A stretch of DNA of 64,000 nucleotides from Sphingobium amiense (GCF_003967075.1 NZ_AP018664.1:2418001-2482000); one strand, 5' to 3'. Positions 38,554 through 47,623 are shown, counted from the stretch's first letter. Made by a program: numbers and translations. Notes: a model not told the origin generated them from the letters alone.

Positions 38554-39593
38554 CTCATCAATCTCGACAGCGTCTGTGCGGTGAAATCCACCATGGGGAT
38601 CACCCGTGCATAGTTCAAGCGCGTGGGGCCGATCACGCCGACCACGCCGACGACCCGGCCGTCCGCGCCACGGTAGGGCGCGGCTATGACCGAAGAACCC
38701 GACAGGGAAAAGAGCTTGTTTTCCGATCCGATGAAGATTTTGGTCGCGCTGCCTGCCAGTGCGCCGCGCAGCAGGTCGAGAATGTCCTGCTTGCCCTCCA
38801 GCGCTTCGAGCAATTGCCGCGCGCGTTCGAGGTCGGCTGCGGCGGCATCGTCCAGCAGGTGCGACTGGCCGCGCACGATCAGGACCGGGCGGTCGTCCGC
38901 ATCGTGCGACCAGATGGCGAGGCCGCGCGCGACGAGATCGCGGGCGCTCTGGTCCAGCGCGTTGCGTTCCGCCTCCATCTCCCGCGCCAGCGCCTCGCCC
39001 GCTTCGCGCAGCGTCATGCCGCCAAAGCGCGCGGACATGAAATTCGCCGCCTCGTTCATGGCGACCGCGCTGACGCCTTCGGGCAGGTCGAGCACGCGGT
39101 TCTCGACCGATCCATCTTGGCCCACCAGCACGGCGAGCGCCTGCCGCCCGTTCAGCGGCACGAAGCCGAACTGGCGCAGCACCGGCTCGCGCTTGGGCAC
39201 CATGACGATGCCCGCGCAGGCGGACAGGCCCGAAAGCGTGGCGGTGGCGGCGGAGAGCGCTTCCTCGATCGGGCCGCTTTCGGCGATCCCCGCCTCGATG
39301 GCGCGGCGTTCCTCGACCGAGGGTTCGGCGGCCTGCATCATGCCGTCGACGAAGAGGCGCAGCCCCGTTTCGGTCGGCATCCGCCCCGCCGATGTGTGCG
39401 GCGCGGCGAGCAGGCCCAGTTCCTCCAGATCCTGCATCACGTTACGGATCGAGGCAGGCGACAGGCTGAGCGACGCGATCTTGCTGATCGTGCGCGATCC
39501 GACCGGCAGGCCGGTGCCCAGATAGCTTTCCACCACCAGGCGGAAAACGTCGCGGGCGCGATCGTTCAGTTCGGAAATCGGGATGACCGACAT
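38550..39593 (-). CDS. hrcA: Heat-inducible transcription repressor HrcA
   Basis: A 347-residue repressor of CIRCE-controlled chaperone genes. L-N-D-R-A-R-D-V-F-R-L-V-V-E-S-Y-L-G-T-G-L-P-V-G-S-R-T-I begins the winged helix, and S-P-A-S-I-R-N-V-M-Q-D-L-E-E-L-G-L is the recognition region. The GAF-like domain and C-terminal V-I-G-P-T-R-L-N-Y-A-R are present. No CIRCE inverted repeat is seen anywhere near hrcA or dnaK here, so its target (usually groESL) must lie elsewhere. Confidence 0.95.
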   Translation of the reverse strand: MSVIPISELNDRARDVFRLVVESYLGTGLPVGSRTISKIASLSLSPASIRNVMQDLEELGLLAAPHTSAGRMPTETGLRLFVDGMMQAAEPSVEERRAIEAGIAESGPIEEALSAATATLSGLSACAGIVMVPKREPVLRQFGFVPLNGRQALAVLVGQDGSVENRVLDLPEGVSAVAMNEAANFMSARFGGMTLREAGEALAREMEAERNALDQSARDLVARGLAIWSHDADDRPVLIVRGQSHLLDDAAAADLERARQLLEALEGKQDILDLLRGALAGSATKIFIGSENKLFSLSGSSVIAAPYRGADGRVVGVVGVIGPTRLNYARVIPMVDFTAQTLSRLMR

Positions 39594-39624
39594 GGCGCTT
39601 ATGTAATCGAGGCGCGCCGCCGCC

Positions 39625-40137
39625 TCAAGGCGTCACCGCCTTGGGGTTCAGCATCGGCTGCAGGTCGAGGATCTTCGGCACCGCCGCGATCGCCACGCGC
39701 AGGCGGCCGTAGCGGGCGTCCATGCAGCCGGACTGATATTCCAGCTTCGTGACCGGCTGATCGGGCCGCGTCCATTCGATGACATAGGCAGGCATGTCGG
39801 TGGCGAAGCGTTCGCAATCCTGCCCCTGCGCGATCCGCTTGGCCGTGCCGGTCGCGGGGCGGTGCGGCGCGAGCGTCGCCACCAGCTTGCGATACTGGAC
39901 ATTCGTCACGGTAAAGCGCGTCGGGCCGGGCACCGAAGTGAAGCGCTGCGGCTCCAGCAGGCCCGAACCGTCGGGCGACACCTGCAACGTATAGGCCGGG
40001 CACGCGCCGAAGCAGCGTCCGGCGGTAAAGCGGATGACATCGCCCGGCGCCCTGGGCGGCTCCAGCCCCTCTTCCTTTGCGGCGCATCCCGCAAGCACCG
40101 CGAGCATCGCCGCAGCCATCGCCATTCTTATCGTCAT
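39625..40137 (-). CDS. DUF6438-like lipoprotein
   Basis: A 170-residue lipoprotein with lipobox L-A-V-L-A-G-C (Cys18). R-F-T-A-G-R-C-F-G-A-C-P-A-Y-T-L-Q-V is the conserved core with a C-x3-C pair, and two further Cys (about 113 and 144) may form disulfides in the periplasm. Function unknown. It sits 31 bases upstream of hrcA on the same strand. Confidence 0.8.
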   Translation of the reverse strand: MTIRMAMAAAMLAVLAGCAAKEEGLEPPRAPGDVIRFTAGRCFGACPAYTLQVSPDGSGLLEPQRFTSVPGPTRFTVTNVQYRKLVATLAPHRPATGTAKRIAQGQDCERFATDMPAYVIEWTRPDQPVTKLEYQSGCMDARYGRLRVAIAAVPKILDLQPMLNPKAVTP

Positions 40138-40306
40138 GATCGCGTCCCTAGCATCTTGTGGCGCGATTGCCACGCCCCTGCGTGGCCTCCGCCGCCTGCG
40201 ACCGCTCCTCCCCCATTTGCGGGATGCGACGCCATGTCCTGCGGCTAAGACGCCGCCGTGGTCGCATTCCGGTCCTGTACAGGGACCTGCTTATTGGGGG
40301 ATTTAT

Positions 40307-40975
40307 ATGAAGTTTCTTGCTGTTACAGCGGCCACGGCCGCCGCTTTGCTGTCCGCTCCCGCCTTCGCGGCGCAGGACGACGACGCCCGGCTCTATGCCG
40401 GCATCACCGGCGGCACGCTGGGCATCGGCCCGGAAGTGGGATACCGCCTGTCGAAAAATATCGGCATCCGCGCCAATGCCAGCTTCCTGTCGATCAGCCA
40501 CGGCTTCGAGTCCGACGACATCGAATATGACGGCAAGGTGAAGCTGCAGTCCTTCGGCGCGATGCTCGACGTCTATCCCTTCGGCGGCGGCTTCCGCCTG
40601 TCGGGCGGCTTCCGCATCAACGGCAACAAGGCGCGCGCCACGGCGGAGCCGAGCGGCGGCACCTACGACATCAACGGCACGACCTATACGGCGGCGGAGA
40701 TCGGCACGCTGCGCGCCAACACCGACATCAAGAATTTCGCGCCGGCGCTGACGCTGGGCTATGGCGGCGGCCTGTCGTCGGGCTTCGTGTTCGGGGTCGA
40801 GGCGGGCGCGCTGTTCCAGGGCCGCGTCAGGATCAAGCCGCTGACCTACACCGGCACGCTCGATTCGGCCGAACTGCGCGCCGACCTCGAAGCCGAACGC
40901 CAGAGCGTGCAGGACGACATTGACGGCTACAAGGTCTATCCGATCCTTCAACTGACGATCGGCTACCGCTTCTGA
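40307..40975 (+). CDS. Outer-membrane beta-barrel protein
   Basis: A 222-residue protein with a signal peptide cleaved near A-F-A/A-Q (residue 21). Alternating hydrophobic strands ([28 protein letters not shown]) and a C-terminal L-T-I-G-Y-R-F ending in Phe indicate an 8- to 10-strand outer-membrane barrel. Single gene with a terminator after it. Specific role unknown. Confidence 0.85.
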   Translation: MKFLAVTAATAAALLSAPAFAAQDDDARLYAGITGGTLGIGPEVGYRLSKNIGIRANASFLSISHGFESDDIEYDGKVKLQSFGAMLDVYPFGGGFRLSGGFRINGNKARATAEPSGGTYDINGTTYTAAEIGTLRANTDIKNFAPALTLGYGGGLSSGFVFGVEAGALFQGRVRIKPLTYTGTLDSAELRADLEAERQSVQDDIDGYKVYPILQLTIGYRF

Positions 40976-40984
40976 CCGGACGCG

Positions 40985-41014
40985 ATGCCCCGCCGCCCTG
41001 ACGCGGCGGGGCAT
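40985..41014 (+). terminator. Hairpin terminator after the outer-membrane protein
   Basis: A 12-bp perfect stem (arms 40985-40996 and 41003-41014) with a 6-base loop, then TTTC. It begins 10 bases after the stop codon. Confidence 0.75.
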
Positions 41015-41096
41015 TTCGACGCCTTTGGAAAAAGCGGTTCCCACAATCGGCACCGATGCTCTAAGGCGGCCGCAACCTGATTTGCGGAGAATTTCT

Positions 41097-41813
41097 ATGC
41101 GTCCTTCCGGCCGCGCGCCCGACCAGATGCGCGACATCACCATGGAGCCCGGCTTCACCATCCATGCCGAGGGAAGCTGCCTCGTCAGTTTCGGCGACAC
41201 GCGGGTGCTGTGCACCGCGTCGGTGGAGGAGAAAGTGCCGCCCTTCCTGCGCGGCAAGGGATCGGGCTGGGTCACGGCGGAATATGGGATGCTGCCCCGC
41301 GCCACCCACACGCGCGGCAGCCGCGAGGCAGCGAAGGGCAAGCAGTCGGGCCGCACGCAGGAAATCCAGCGCCTGATCGGCCGTTCGCTGCGCACGGTCG
41401 TCGACATGAAGAAGCTGGGCGAGCGGCAGATCGTGATCGACTGCGACGTGATCCAGGCCGATGGCGGCACGCGCACGGCGGCGATTTCGGGGAGCTGGGT
41501 CGCGCTGCGCATCGCGGTGGACAAGCTGCTGGCGAGTGGCGCGCTGGCGCAAGACCCGATCATCCAGAAGGTCGCGGCGATCAGTTGCGGCATCTATGAA
41601 GGAACGCCCGTGCTCGACCTCGACTATGCCGAGGACAGCAATGCGGAGACCGACGCCAACCTGATCCTGACGGGCGACGGCAAGTTCGCCGAGGTGCAGG
41701 CGACAGCGGAAGGCGCAGCCTATGACGAGGAGGAACTGCTCCGCCTCCTGCGCCTCGCCCGTATCGGCTGCGCAAAGATTTTCGCCGCGCAGGACGCAGC
41801 GACGGGGCGCTGA
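41097..41813 (+). CDS. rph: Ribonuclease PH
   Basis: A 238-residue phosphorolytic exoribonuclease that trims tRNA 3' ends. The start is [31 protein letters not shown] and [19 protein letters not shown] are diagnostic, and [13 protein letters not shown] holds metal and phosphate residues. rdgB follows after a palindromic repeat, a common rph-rdgB order. Confidence 0.96.
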   Translation: MRPSGRAPDQMRDITMEPGFTIHAEGSCLVSFGDTRVLCTASVEEKVPPFLRGKGSGWVTAEYGMLPRATHTRGSREAAKGKQSGRTQEIQRLIGRSLRTVVDMKKLGERQIVIDCDVIQADGGTRTAAISGSWVALRIAVDKLLASGALAQDPIIQKVAAISCGIYEGTPVLDLDYAEDSNAETDANLILTGDGKFAEVQATAEGAAYDEEELLRLLRLARIGCAKIFAAQDAATGR

Positions 41814-41820
41814 AACCCTT

Positions 41821-41896
41821 CGTCACCCCGGGCTTGACCCGGGGTCCAGCTTCCCCTTGAAGAAAAGCGGGATCCCGGCTCAGGGCCGGGATGACG
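41821..41896. repeat. Intergenic palindromic repeat, family A, copy 2
   Basis: 76 bp starting CGTCACCCCGGGCTTGACC and ending CCGGGATGACG, closely related to 28276-28357. It fills the gap between rph and rdgB, so it lies within one transcription unit and would form a long RNA stem. Confidence 0.8.
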
Positions 41897-41909
41897 AAGA
41901 GGAACATCA

Positions 41910-42539
41910 ATGTCTGACGATTTCGGGCAGGAACAGGCGATCCGCAAGCTTGGTCCCGGCAAGCTGGTGATCGCCAGCCATAATGCGGGCAAGGTGCGGG
42001 AGATCGCGGCGCTGCTCGGCCCCTATGGCATCGAGCCGATTTCGGCCGCCAGCCTCGACCTGCCCGAACCGGAGGAGACCGGCACGACCTTCATCGCCAA
42101 CGCCGAACTCAAGGCGATGCAGGCGGCGGACCTTTCAGGTCTGCCTGCGCTCGCCGATGACAGCGGCCTGTGCGTCGAGGCGCTGGGCGGCGATCCGGGG
42201 CTTTTCTCCGCGCGCTGGGCCGGGCCGGACAAGGATTTCGGCCTTGCGATGCGCAAGGTGTGGGAGGGCGTAGAGGCCAGCGGGCCGGATGCGGGCCATG
42301 ACGCGCATTTCGTCTGCGCGCTGGCGCTCGCATGGCCCGATGGGCATGTCGAGGCGTTCGAGGGGCGGGTCGACGGCACGCTGGTATGGCCGCCGCGCGG
42401 CGACAAAGGCTTCGGCTACGATCCGATGTTCCAGCCGCACGGCCATGCGATCAGCTTCGGCGAGATGGACCCTGACGCCAAACATGCGATGAGCCACCGC
42501 GCCGACGCCTTCGCCAGGCTGGTGGCGGCAGTCTTCTAA
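41910..42539 (+). CDS. rdgB: XTP/dITP diphosphatase (RdgB/HAM1 family)
   Basis: A 209-residue house-cleaning enzyme that hydrolyses non-canonical purine nucleotides. [26 protein letters not shown] and [11 protein letters not shown] are the family motifs, as are [11 protein letters not shown] and a late M-S-H-R-A-D-A-F. Its stop overlaps the convergent CAP-domain gene by 4 bases. Confidence 0.96.
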   Translation: MSDDFGQEQAIRKLGPGKLVIASHNAGKVREIAALLGPYGIEPISAASLDLPEPEETGTTFIANAELKAMQAADLSGLPALADDSGLCVEALGGDPGLFSARWAGPDKDFGLAMRKVWEGVEASGPDAGHDAHFVCALALAWPDGHVEAFEGRVDGTLVWPPRGDKGFGYDPMFQPHGHAISFGEMDPDAKHAMSHRADAFARLVAAVF

Positions 42540-43285
42540 CGCGGCCCCTCGCCCGGCGAGGCCATCGCAAGCGTCGCCTCGTCGGCATCGAACGGACCTT
42601 TGCCAAAGGCGTTGCCCGCCGGGAAATAGCGGCAGACGAGATAATCATAATCGCGCCCCTCGCCCAGCGCGCAGCCCACCTTCTGCGTGCCGCGCCAGAT
42701 CATCTGGGTGTAATGCGCGACCTGCTGCCAGTGGCCGGTCCGGCTGAAGTCGGGCAGCTTCGCGGTCGGGATGAAGTCCGCCTTCTCGTTGAGGAAGGCC
42801 TGCGCCATAACCTGATAGCTGGAGAGGCGGCGCGGCCCCATCCACAGATTTTCGCCGCTGGGGATCGTGCGGCTCGCTCTGGCGCTGTGACGGTAGGCGC
42901 CCGTGCGCGCCATTTCTTCGGCGTAGCGGGCCGCGTCGGCGGCGAGCGCATCGTCCCACGCCAGCGGCGCAAGACGCAGGGCGGCGCGCTCGTCATTATG
43001 CGCGTCGAGCATCGCCTGACGAAGCAGCGCATTCCCGCGCGGCGCTTCCTCCATGCCGTAAAAGCTCGCGGCCATGACAGCGGCAGTCGGCGCGACGGGA
43101 TAGGCATAGGCAGTCCGCGCGGCGGGCGCGGCGGCCACCGGGGCGGCAGGCGTCGGCGCAATGACAGGCGCTGGCGGCAGGATCGCCTCCGACGCCACGC
43201 CAGCCTCGCCGCCGCCGCACAGCGCGGCAACGCACAGCGCCCATGGCAAGCCGCGCCAAACCCGTTTAGGGAAGCCCCCGATCAT
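42536..43285 (-). CDS. Secreted CAP/SCP-domain protein
   Basis: A 249-residue protein with a signal peptide (about 1-32), an Ala/Pro-rich linker (38-75) and a CAP domain: [28 protein letters not shown], and the [16 protein letters not shown] signature with paired His and Glu. Bacterial CAP proteins are extracytoplasmic with unclear functions. The ATG at 43283-43285 shares bases with the hemW ATG on the other strand. Confidence 0.88.
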   Translation of the reverse strand: MIGGFPKRVWRGLPWALCVAALCGGGEAGVASEAILPPAPVIAPTPAAPVAAAPAARTAYAYPVAPTAAVMAASFYGMEEAPRGNALLRQAMLDAHNDERAALRLAPLAWDDALAADAARYAEEMARTGAYRHSARASRTIPSGENLWMGPRRLSSYQVMAQAFLNEKADFIPTAKLPDFSRTGHWQQVAHYTQMIWRGTQKVGCALGEGRDYDYLVCRYFPAGNAFGKGPFDADEATLAMASPGEGPR

Positions 43286-44456
43286 GTCCACCAAACCCCC
43301 GCCCCAGCCGTCCACCGGCCAGCCTCTCGCTTTATATATTCATTGGCCCTTTTGCATTTCCAAATGTCCTTACTGCGATTTTAACAGCCATGTGCGCGAC
43401 AGCGTGGATGTGGCTGCGTGGCAGGCGGCGCTGCTGGCGGACATGGCGCATGAGGCGGCGCTGACCGGGGAGCGGCCGCTTTCCTCGATCTTCTTCGGAG
43501 GCGGCACGCCATCGCTGATGCCCCCTGCCCTCGTGGAAACGCTGATCGGCGCGGCGGAACGGCACTGGGGCTTCACGCCGGACATCGAAATCACGCTGGA
43601 GGCCAATCCCAATTCGGTCGAGGCGGCGCGCTTTGCCGATCTGGCGGCGGCGGGCGTCAACCGCGTGTCGCTGGGTTTGCAGGCGCTGGAGGACGAGGCG
43701 CTGCATTTCCTAGGGCGCGCGCATGACGTATCGGAGGGGCTGGCGGCGCTCGACACGGCGCAGCGCGCGTTCGGGCGGGTGAGCTTCGATCTCATCTACG
43801 CGCGGCCGGGGCAGAGCGAAGCCGACTGGGAAGCGGAACTGGCCCGCGCCCTCTCCTTCGGCACGGGGCACCTTTCGCTCTACCAGTTGACGATCGAGCC
43901 GGGGACGCGCTTTGCGACGCTGGTGGCGCAGGGCAGGCTGACCCCGGCCGATCCCGATCATGGCGCGACCCTCTATGAATGCACGCAGGCGATGACGGTC
44001 GCGGCGGGCATTCCCGCCTATGAGATCAGCAACCATGCCCGCGCGGGGCAGGAAAGCCGCCATAACCTCACCTATTGGCGCTATGGCGACTATGCCGGGA
44101 TCGGGCCGGGCGCGCACGGGCGGCGCGGCGGCATCGCGACGCTGCGGCACCGTAAGCCCGAAAACTGGATGAGCGGGATCGGGCGCAACGGCCACGGCAT
44201 CCAGAGCGAAGAGCCGCTGGCGGGGGAAGATCGCGCGCGCGAGGCGTTGCTGATGGGGCTGCGCCTGCACGAGGGCGTGGACCTCAGCCGGATCGCCGGG
44301 TCGAGCGAGATCGCGGACGACGCCCTGATCGACCATGCCGCAGTGGAACGGCTGACGGCGCTGGGGCTGATCCGCCGCTCAGGGCCGCGTGTGCAGGTGA
44401 CGGCAGCGGGCATGCTGCTGCTCGACGCCATCCTGCCGGAAATCGTTACGGTCTAG
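43284..44456 (+). CDS. hemW: Haem chaperone HemW (radical SAM, coproporphyrinogen oxidase-like)
   Basis: A 390-residue radical SAM protein. W-P-F-C-I-S-K-C-P-Y-C-D-F-N-S-H holds the C-x3-C-x2-C iron-sulfur motif. F-F-G-G-G-T-P-S-L follows, and the C-terminal domain has G-P-G-A-H-G-R. HemW binds haem and inserts it into respiratory enzymes; it lacks HemN's oxidase role. It normally follows rph-rdgB in proteobacteria; here an opposing CAP gene is inserted between. The start ATG overlaps the CAP start (CATG), and the stop overlaps the BlaR1-like stop. Confidence 0.93.
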   Translation: MSTKPPPQPSTGQPLALYIHWPFCISKCPYCDFNSHVRDSVDVAAWQAALLADMAHEAALTGERPLSSIFFGGGTPSLMPPALVETLIGAAERHWGFTPDIEITLEANPNSVEAARFADLAAAGVNRVSLGLQALEDEALHFLGRAHDVSEGLAALDTAQRAFGRVSFDLIYARPGQSEADWEAELARALSFGTGHLSLYQLTIEPGTRFATLVAQGRLTPADPDHGATLYECTQAMTVAAGIPAYEISNHARAGQESRHNLTYWRYGDYAGIGPGAHGRRGGIATLRHRKPENWMSGIGRNGHGIQSEEPLAGEDRAREALLMGLRLHEGVDLSRIAGSSEIADDALIDHAAVERLTALGLIRRSGPRVQVTAAGMLLLDAILPEIVTV

Positions 44457-46102
44457 TCGCGATCCGTGCTCAGCCGCGCGATGGACTTGTCCATCTCCCG
44501 CAGCGCCTGCGTGCGGGCATCGGCGGGGATGGAGGGATTGACCGCCATCTGGGCACGAGCGGCGCGCAGGCGACCCAGCGTGACGACCTGCACCGACCGT
44601 TCGGCGCGTGCCGCTTCCAGTTCTGCCTGACGCGCTGCCCTGTCGGCGGCCATCTCCTCATAGCGCGCGGCGCGTTCCGCTTCCCGCTCGGCGATGCGGG
44701 CCTGACGGTCGGCCATCGCCGCCGCGCGGTCTGCGCCCGCCGTGCAGATGCGCACGCGCACATGCCTGCGGCCGCTGCTGTCGGTAAATTCGCGATGGGT
44801 GGTGCTGTCCTTGCCCGCGTCGCAGCCTTCGCGCACGTCGATCACGGGAACGGAGCGGGCGATGTCTGCGGCGGAAGGGATGCGGTGGGTTTCGACGCGA
44901 CCGTCGGCGTAGGTGACGGTGATGCCGTCCCTGCCCGAACGCACGACCGGCGGCGCGGGCGGTGTCGGCGGGACCGGCGCGATCATGTCGGCGGCGGGCG
45001 CAATCGGCGCATCGGGCGCGGCTAGAGCGGCGACGGCGACCGGCGAGGCTGAGGAAGCGCGCGCGGACTGTGCCGGGGCAGAGGGCGCGGCGGGTTCAGC
45101 GGGGGCAGCGATGGCCGCAGGCTCCGCCACCAGATCGGAAAGGCGCGCGAAGTCGGCCGTCTCCACCTTCTGCGTGATCGCCGCCATCTGCTGCGCGGCG
45201 CGGCTGCCCGATGCGGTCAGCGCAAGGCCGGTGGCGGTGACGAGCGCGACGGCGGCCATGCCCCAACTGATGCGGCGCAACGACATATCGTGGTTCGAAA
45301 GCATTTTCAGCCTCCCTTTCAAGGCGGTGATGCGGGTCAGGTGACAGGCACCGGCGAACTGCCGTCCGCCCGCCGCCTTCAGGATGGCGCGGCCATAGGC
45401 ATGGGCCTGATCGCGGCCATAAACTCCCAGCACGCGGGCGTCGCAGGCGGTTTCCTGATCGGCGCGATAGGCGCGATAGGCGATCCAGGCGACGGGGTTG
45501 CACCAGTGAACCGCCAGCAGCAGCAGCGCGATCATGTTGGCGGCAAGATCGCCGCGCTCATGGTGCGCGCGTTCGTGGGCGATGGCCATGTCCTGTTCCT
45601 GCGGGTCGTAGCGCAGGCCGAAATCGGCGGGCAGCACGATGAAGGGCCGCAGCACGCCGAAGGCCAGCGGCCCCGACGCATGGGGGCTGGCGATGAGGCG
45701 GATGCGCCCCTCCCGCCCCAGATCGGTCGCGCCGTCGAGCATGTGGCGGCGAAAGCGCACATAGCCGACCGCCTGCACCGCGAGAAAGGCGATCAGCCCC
45801 ATAAGCCACAGCGTAATAGCGATCTCCAGCCATGGCATAGCGGTGTCGGCGACAGGCGCCGCCGCCGTTGCGGGCGCCACGGCGAGCAGCGCGGGCAACC
45901 CCGCCTGATCGACCGCGACATGCAGCGGCGATGGATCGACGTCATTGGGCAGCGCGGGCAGCGCCATGCGCGCGAGCGGCAGCGCCCAGAGCATATAGGC
46001 CGTCCCCGCCCCCAGCCAGCGCGCCACGGGCCGCCGCACCATCATCACCAGCGCCATCAGCAATGTCGTGGCGATCAGCGTTTCGGCGACCCAGACGCTC
46101 AT
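44453..46102 (-). CDS. M56-family BlaR1/MecR1-like membrane metallopeptidase
   Basis: A 549-residue sensor protease. N-terminal helices (about 4-22, 30-50, 90-115) enclose a zinc peptidase domain with H-E-R-A-H (His176, Glu177, His180) and E-T-A-C-D downstream as third-ligand region; another helix lies near 280. The C-terminal half is not a penicillin-binding domain: it is Ala/Pro-rich and then a charged coiled coil (Ala/Arg/Glu, about 470-520). So it senses something other than beta-lactams through its periplasmic part. It overlaps the BlaI-like regulator by 4 bases, forming a repressor-protease pair. Confidence 0.9.
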   Translation of the reverse strand: MSVWVAETLIATTLLMALVMMVRRPVARWLGAGTAYMLWALPLARMALPALPNDVDPSPLHVAVDQAGLPALLAVAPATAAAPVADTAMPWLEIAITLWLMGLIAFLAVQAVGYVRFRRHMLDGATDLGREGRIRLIASPHASGPLAFGVLRPFIVLPADFGLRYDPQEQDMAIAHERAHHERGDLAANMIALLLLAVHWCNPVAWIAYRAYRADQETACDARVLGVYGRDQAHAYGRAILKAAGGRQFAGACHLTRITALKGRLKMLSNHDMSLRRISWGMAAVALVTATGLALTASGSRAAQQMAAITQKVETADFARLSDLVAEPAAIAAPAEPAAPSAPAQSARASSASPVAVAALAAPDAPIAPAADMIAPVPPTPPAPPVVRSGRDGITVTYADGRVETHRIPSAADIARSVPVIDVREGCDAGKDSTTHREFTDSSGRRHVRVRICTAGADRAAAMADRQARIAEREAERAARYEEMAADRAARQAELEAARAERSVQVVTLGRLRAARAQMAVNPSIPADARTQALREMDKSIARLSTDRD

Positions 46103-46467
46103 GATTTCAGCCCTTTCAGGATTTCCTCAAGCTCGGCGATGTCGTCCGCCGTCAACTGATCCTGCTGCGCCAGTTGCGCCACCAGCGGCGACACGCGCCC
46201 GCCGAACAGGCGATTGACCAGCCGCCCGGATTCGCCCGCGACATAATCGTCGCGCTGCACCAGCGGGCGGTAGAGAAAGCGGCGGCCGTCCTGATCGGCG
46301 GCGATGGCGTCCTTCGCCATCAGCCGCGACAGCAGGGTCTTGACCGTCTGGACGCTCCAGTCCCGTTCGCGGGCGACGCGCTCGGCGACATCGCTGGCGG
46401 TCTGCGGCGACTGTTCCCACAGCGCCTCCATCACCACCAGTTCCGCTTCGCTGATCTTCTCGCTCAC
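46099..46467 (-). CDS. BlaI/MecI/CopY-family transcriptional repressor
   Basis: A 122-residue winged-helix repressor: I-S-E-A-E-L-V-V-M-E-A-L-W, then T-A-S-D-V-A-E-R-V and W-S-V-Q-T-V-K-T-L-L-S-R-L. The C-terminus dimerises and is the probable cleavage target of the partner protease. I choose the GTG at 46465-46467 (V-S-E-K-I-S-E) because it gives the family length; the longer frame to a TTG at 46533 would translate through the promoter and operator repeats. Confidence 0.88.
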   Translation of the reverse strand: MSEKISEAELVVMEALWEQSPQTASDVAERVARERDWSVQTVKTLLSRLMAKDAIAADQDGRRFLYRPLVQRDDYVAGESGRLVNRLFGGRVSPLVAQLAQQDQLTADDIAELEEILKGLKS

Positions 46468-46497
46468 CTGACCCGCACCCGATTCGTCTTTGGCAAC

Positions 46498-46533
46498 TAC
46501 AGATGTAATCGCATTGATTACGGATGTAGTCAA
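46498..46533 (-). promoter_or_regulatory. BlaI-type promoter with twin operators
   Basis: TACAGATGTA (46498-46507) and TACGGATGTA (46519-46528) are repeats 21 bases apart of the TACA-N2-TGTA kind bound by BlaI-family repressors. On the minus strand TTGACT (46528-46533), 17 bases and GATTAC (46505-46510) form a promoter overlapped by both. Two helical turns apart suits cooperative dimers. Confidence 0.68.
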
Positions 46534-46608
46534 TCGGCTTCATGCAGGTATGCAAAAGGGGCGGCCCGGCATCCCGGACCGCCCCATATTTATTCCCGGC
46601 GCGCGGGG

Positions 46609-46956
46609 TCAGTTTGCGGCGGCGACGCCCTGATCGGTCATCAGCTGCTGCAGTTCGCCGGCCTCATACATCTCCATCATGATGTCGCTGCCGCCGACGA
46701 ATTCACCCTTCACATAAAGCTGCGGGATGGTCGGCCAGTCCGAGAAAGCCTTGATCCCCTGACGGATGCCCTGATCCTGCAACACGTCGACGGTGTCATA
46801 GGCGACGCCCAGATGCTCCAGGATCGCGATGGCGCGGCTGGAAAAGCCGCATTGGGGGAAGAGCGGCGTGCCCTTCATGAAGAGGACGACATCGTTTCCG
46901 TTGACGATGTCGGCGATGCGCTGGTGCACGGCGTCGGTCATGTAAGTGGTGTCCAT
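46609..46956 (-). CDS. grxD: Monothiol glutaredoxin (Grx4/GrxD type)
   Basis: About 115 residues with the monothiol active site P-Q-C-G-F-S (Cys36) and the glutathione motifs W-P-T-I-P-Q-L-Y and G-G-S-D-I-M. These proteins carry [2Fe-2S] clusters, often bridged with BolA, which is the next gene upstream. An alternative start (MTDAV) lies 5 codons in. Confidence 0.95.
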   Translation of the reverse strand: MDTTYMTDAVHQRIADIVNGNDVVLFMKGTPLFPQCGFSSRAIAILEHLGVAYDTVDVLQDQGIRQGIKAFSDWPTIPQLYVKGEFVGGSDIMMEMYEAGELQQLMTDQGVAAAN

Positions 46957-46998
46957 TCTGTCTGGCTTCGCGATGGCGCGCGAAAAGTCGCTGGCGAT

Positions 46999-47232
46999 CT
47001 AGTTGGGAACGGCGGTGGTGAGTTGCAAGGCGTGAAGCACGCCGCCCATCCGCCCGCCCAGCGCCGCATAGACCGCGCGCTGCTGCGCCACGCGGGTCAT
47101 GCCGCGAAAGCTTTCCGCCACGACGCGCGCGGCATAATGGTCGCCGTCCCCGGCCAGATCGGTGATCTCCACCTGCGCATCGGGGATTGCGGCGCGGATC
47201 ATGTCCGCAATATCGTCGGCTGCCATCGGCAT
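46999..47232 (-). CDS. BolA-family protein
   Basis: A 77-residue BolA/YrbA-like protein: I-P-D-A-Q-V-E-I-T-D-L-A-G-D-G-D-H-Y and F-R-G-M-T-R-V-A-Q-Q-R-A-V-Y-A-A-L, with H-A-L-Q-L near the end (His as cluster ligand). It pairs with the adjacent monothiol glutaredoxin in iron-sulfur cluster handling or iron sensing; the gene order BolA-Grx supports this. Confidence 0.93.
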   Translation of the reverse strand: MPMAADDIADMIRAAIPDAQVEITDLAGDGDHYAARVVAESFRGMTRVAQQRAVYAALGGRMGGVLHALQLTTAVPN

Positions 47233-47247
47233 CGCTGCGGCGCGTCC

Positions 47248-47565
47248 TTATTCGATGAACATGCGGCGCGCGATCACCGCCTGCTCGTCCAGCGCGGCGC
47301 GCACGCCTGCTTCGTCGATGTCGACGCCCGCCTGCGTCATGTCGCCCAGCAGCTTGCGGATCACATCCTCGTCGCCCGCTTCCTCGAAATCCGCCTGCAC
47401 GACGGCCTTGGCATAGGCGTCCGTCTCTTCGGGTGTCAGGCCCATCTTCGCTCCCGCCCATTCGCCCAGCAGCCGGTTGCGGCGCGCCTGGATGCGAAAT
47501 TCCATTTCCTGATCGTGGGCGAACATATTTTCGAACGCTTTTTCGCGATCGTCGAAAGTTGTCAT
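47248..47565 (-). CDS. DUF1476 protein, zeta-type F1-ATPase inhibitor
   Basis: A 105-residue protein starting F-D-D-R-E-K-A-F-E-N-M-F-A-H-D-Q-E-M-E-F-R. DUF1476 includes the Paracoccus zeta subunit, which blocks ATP hydrolysis by F1 through its N-terminal segment; whether this orthologue inhibits strongly is unknown. It is 15 bases upstream of bolA on the same strand, not near atp genes. Confidence 0.9.
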   Translation of the reverse strand: MTTFDDREKAFENMFAHDQEMEFRIQARRNRLLGEWAGAKMGLTPEETDAYAKAVVQADFEEAGDEDVIRKLLGDMTQAGVDIDEAGVRAALDEQAVIARRMFIE

Positions 47566-47623
47566 GCGGGTCTGCCCTGTCCTGATGCCGGTCCGTTATC
47601 CTGTGATAGGAACTGACGCGCGA

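Noticed and set aside
39594..39660. Possible sigma-32 promoter upstream of hrcA (CTTGAGG ... GATTACAT)
   Set aside because: The spacing and -10 do not match the CTTG-N17-CYTATNT pattern well.
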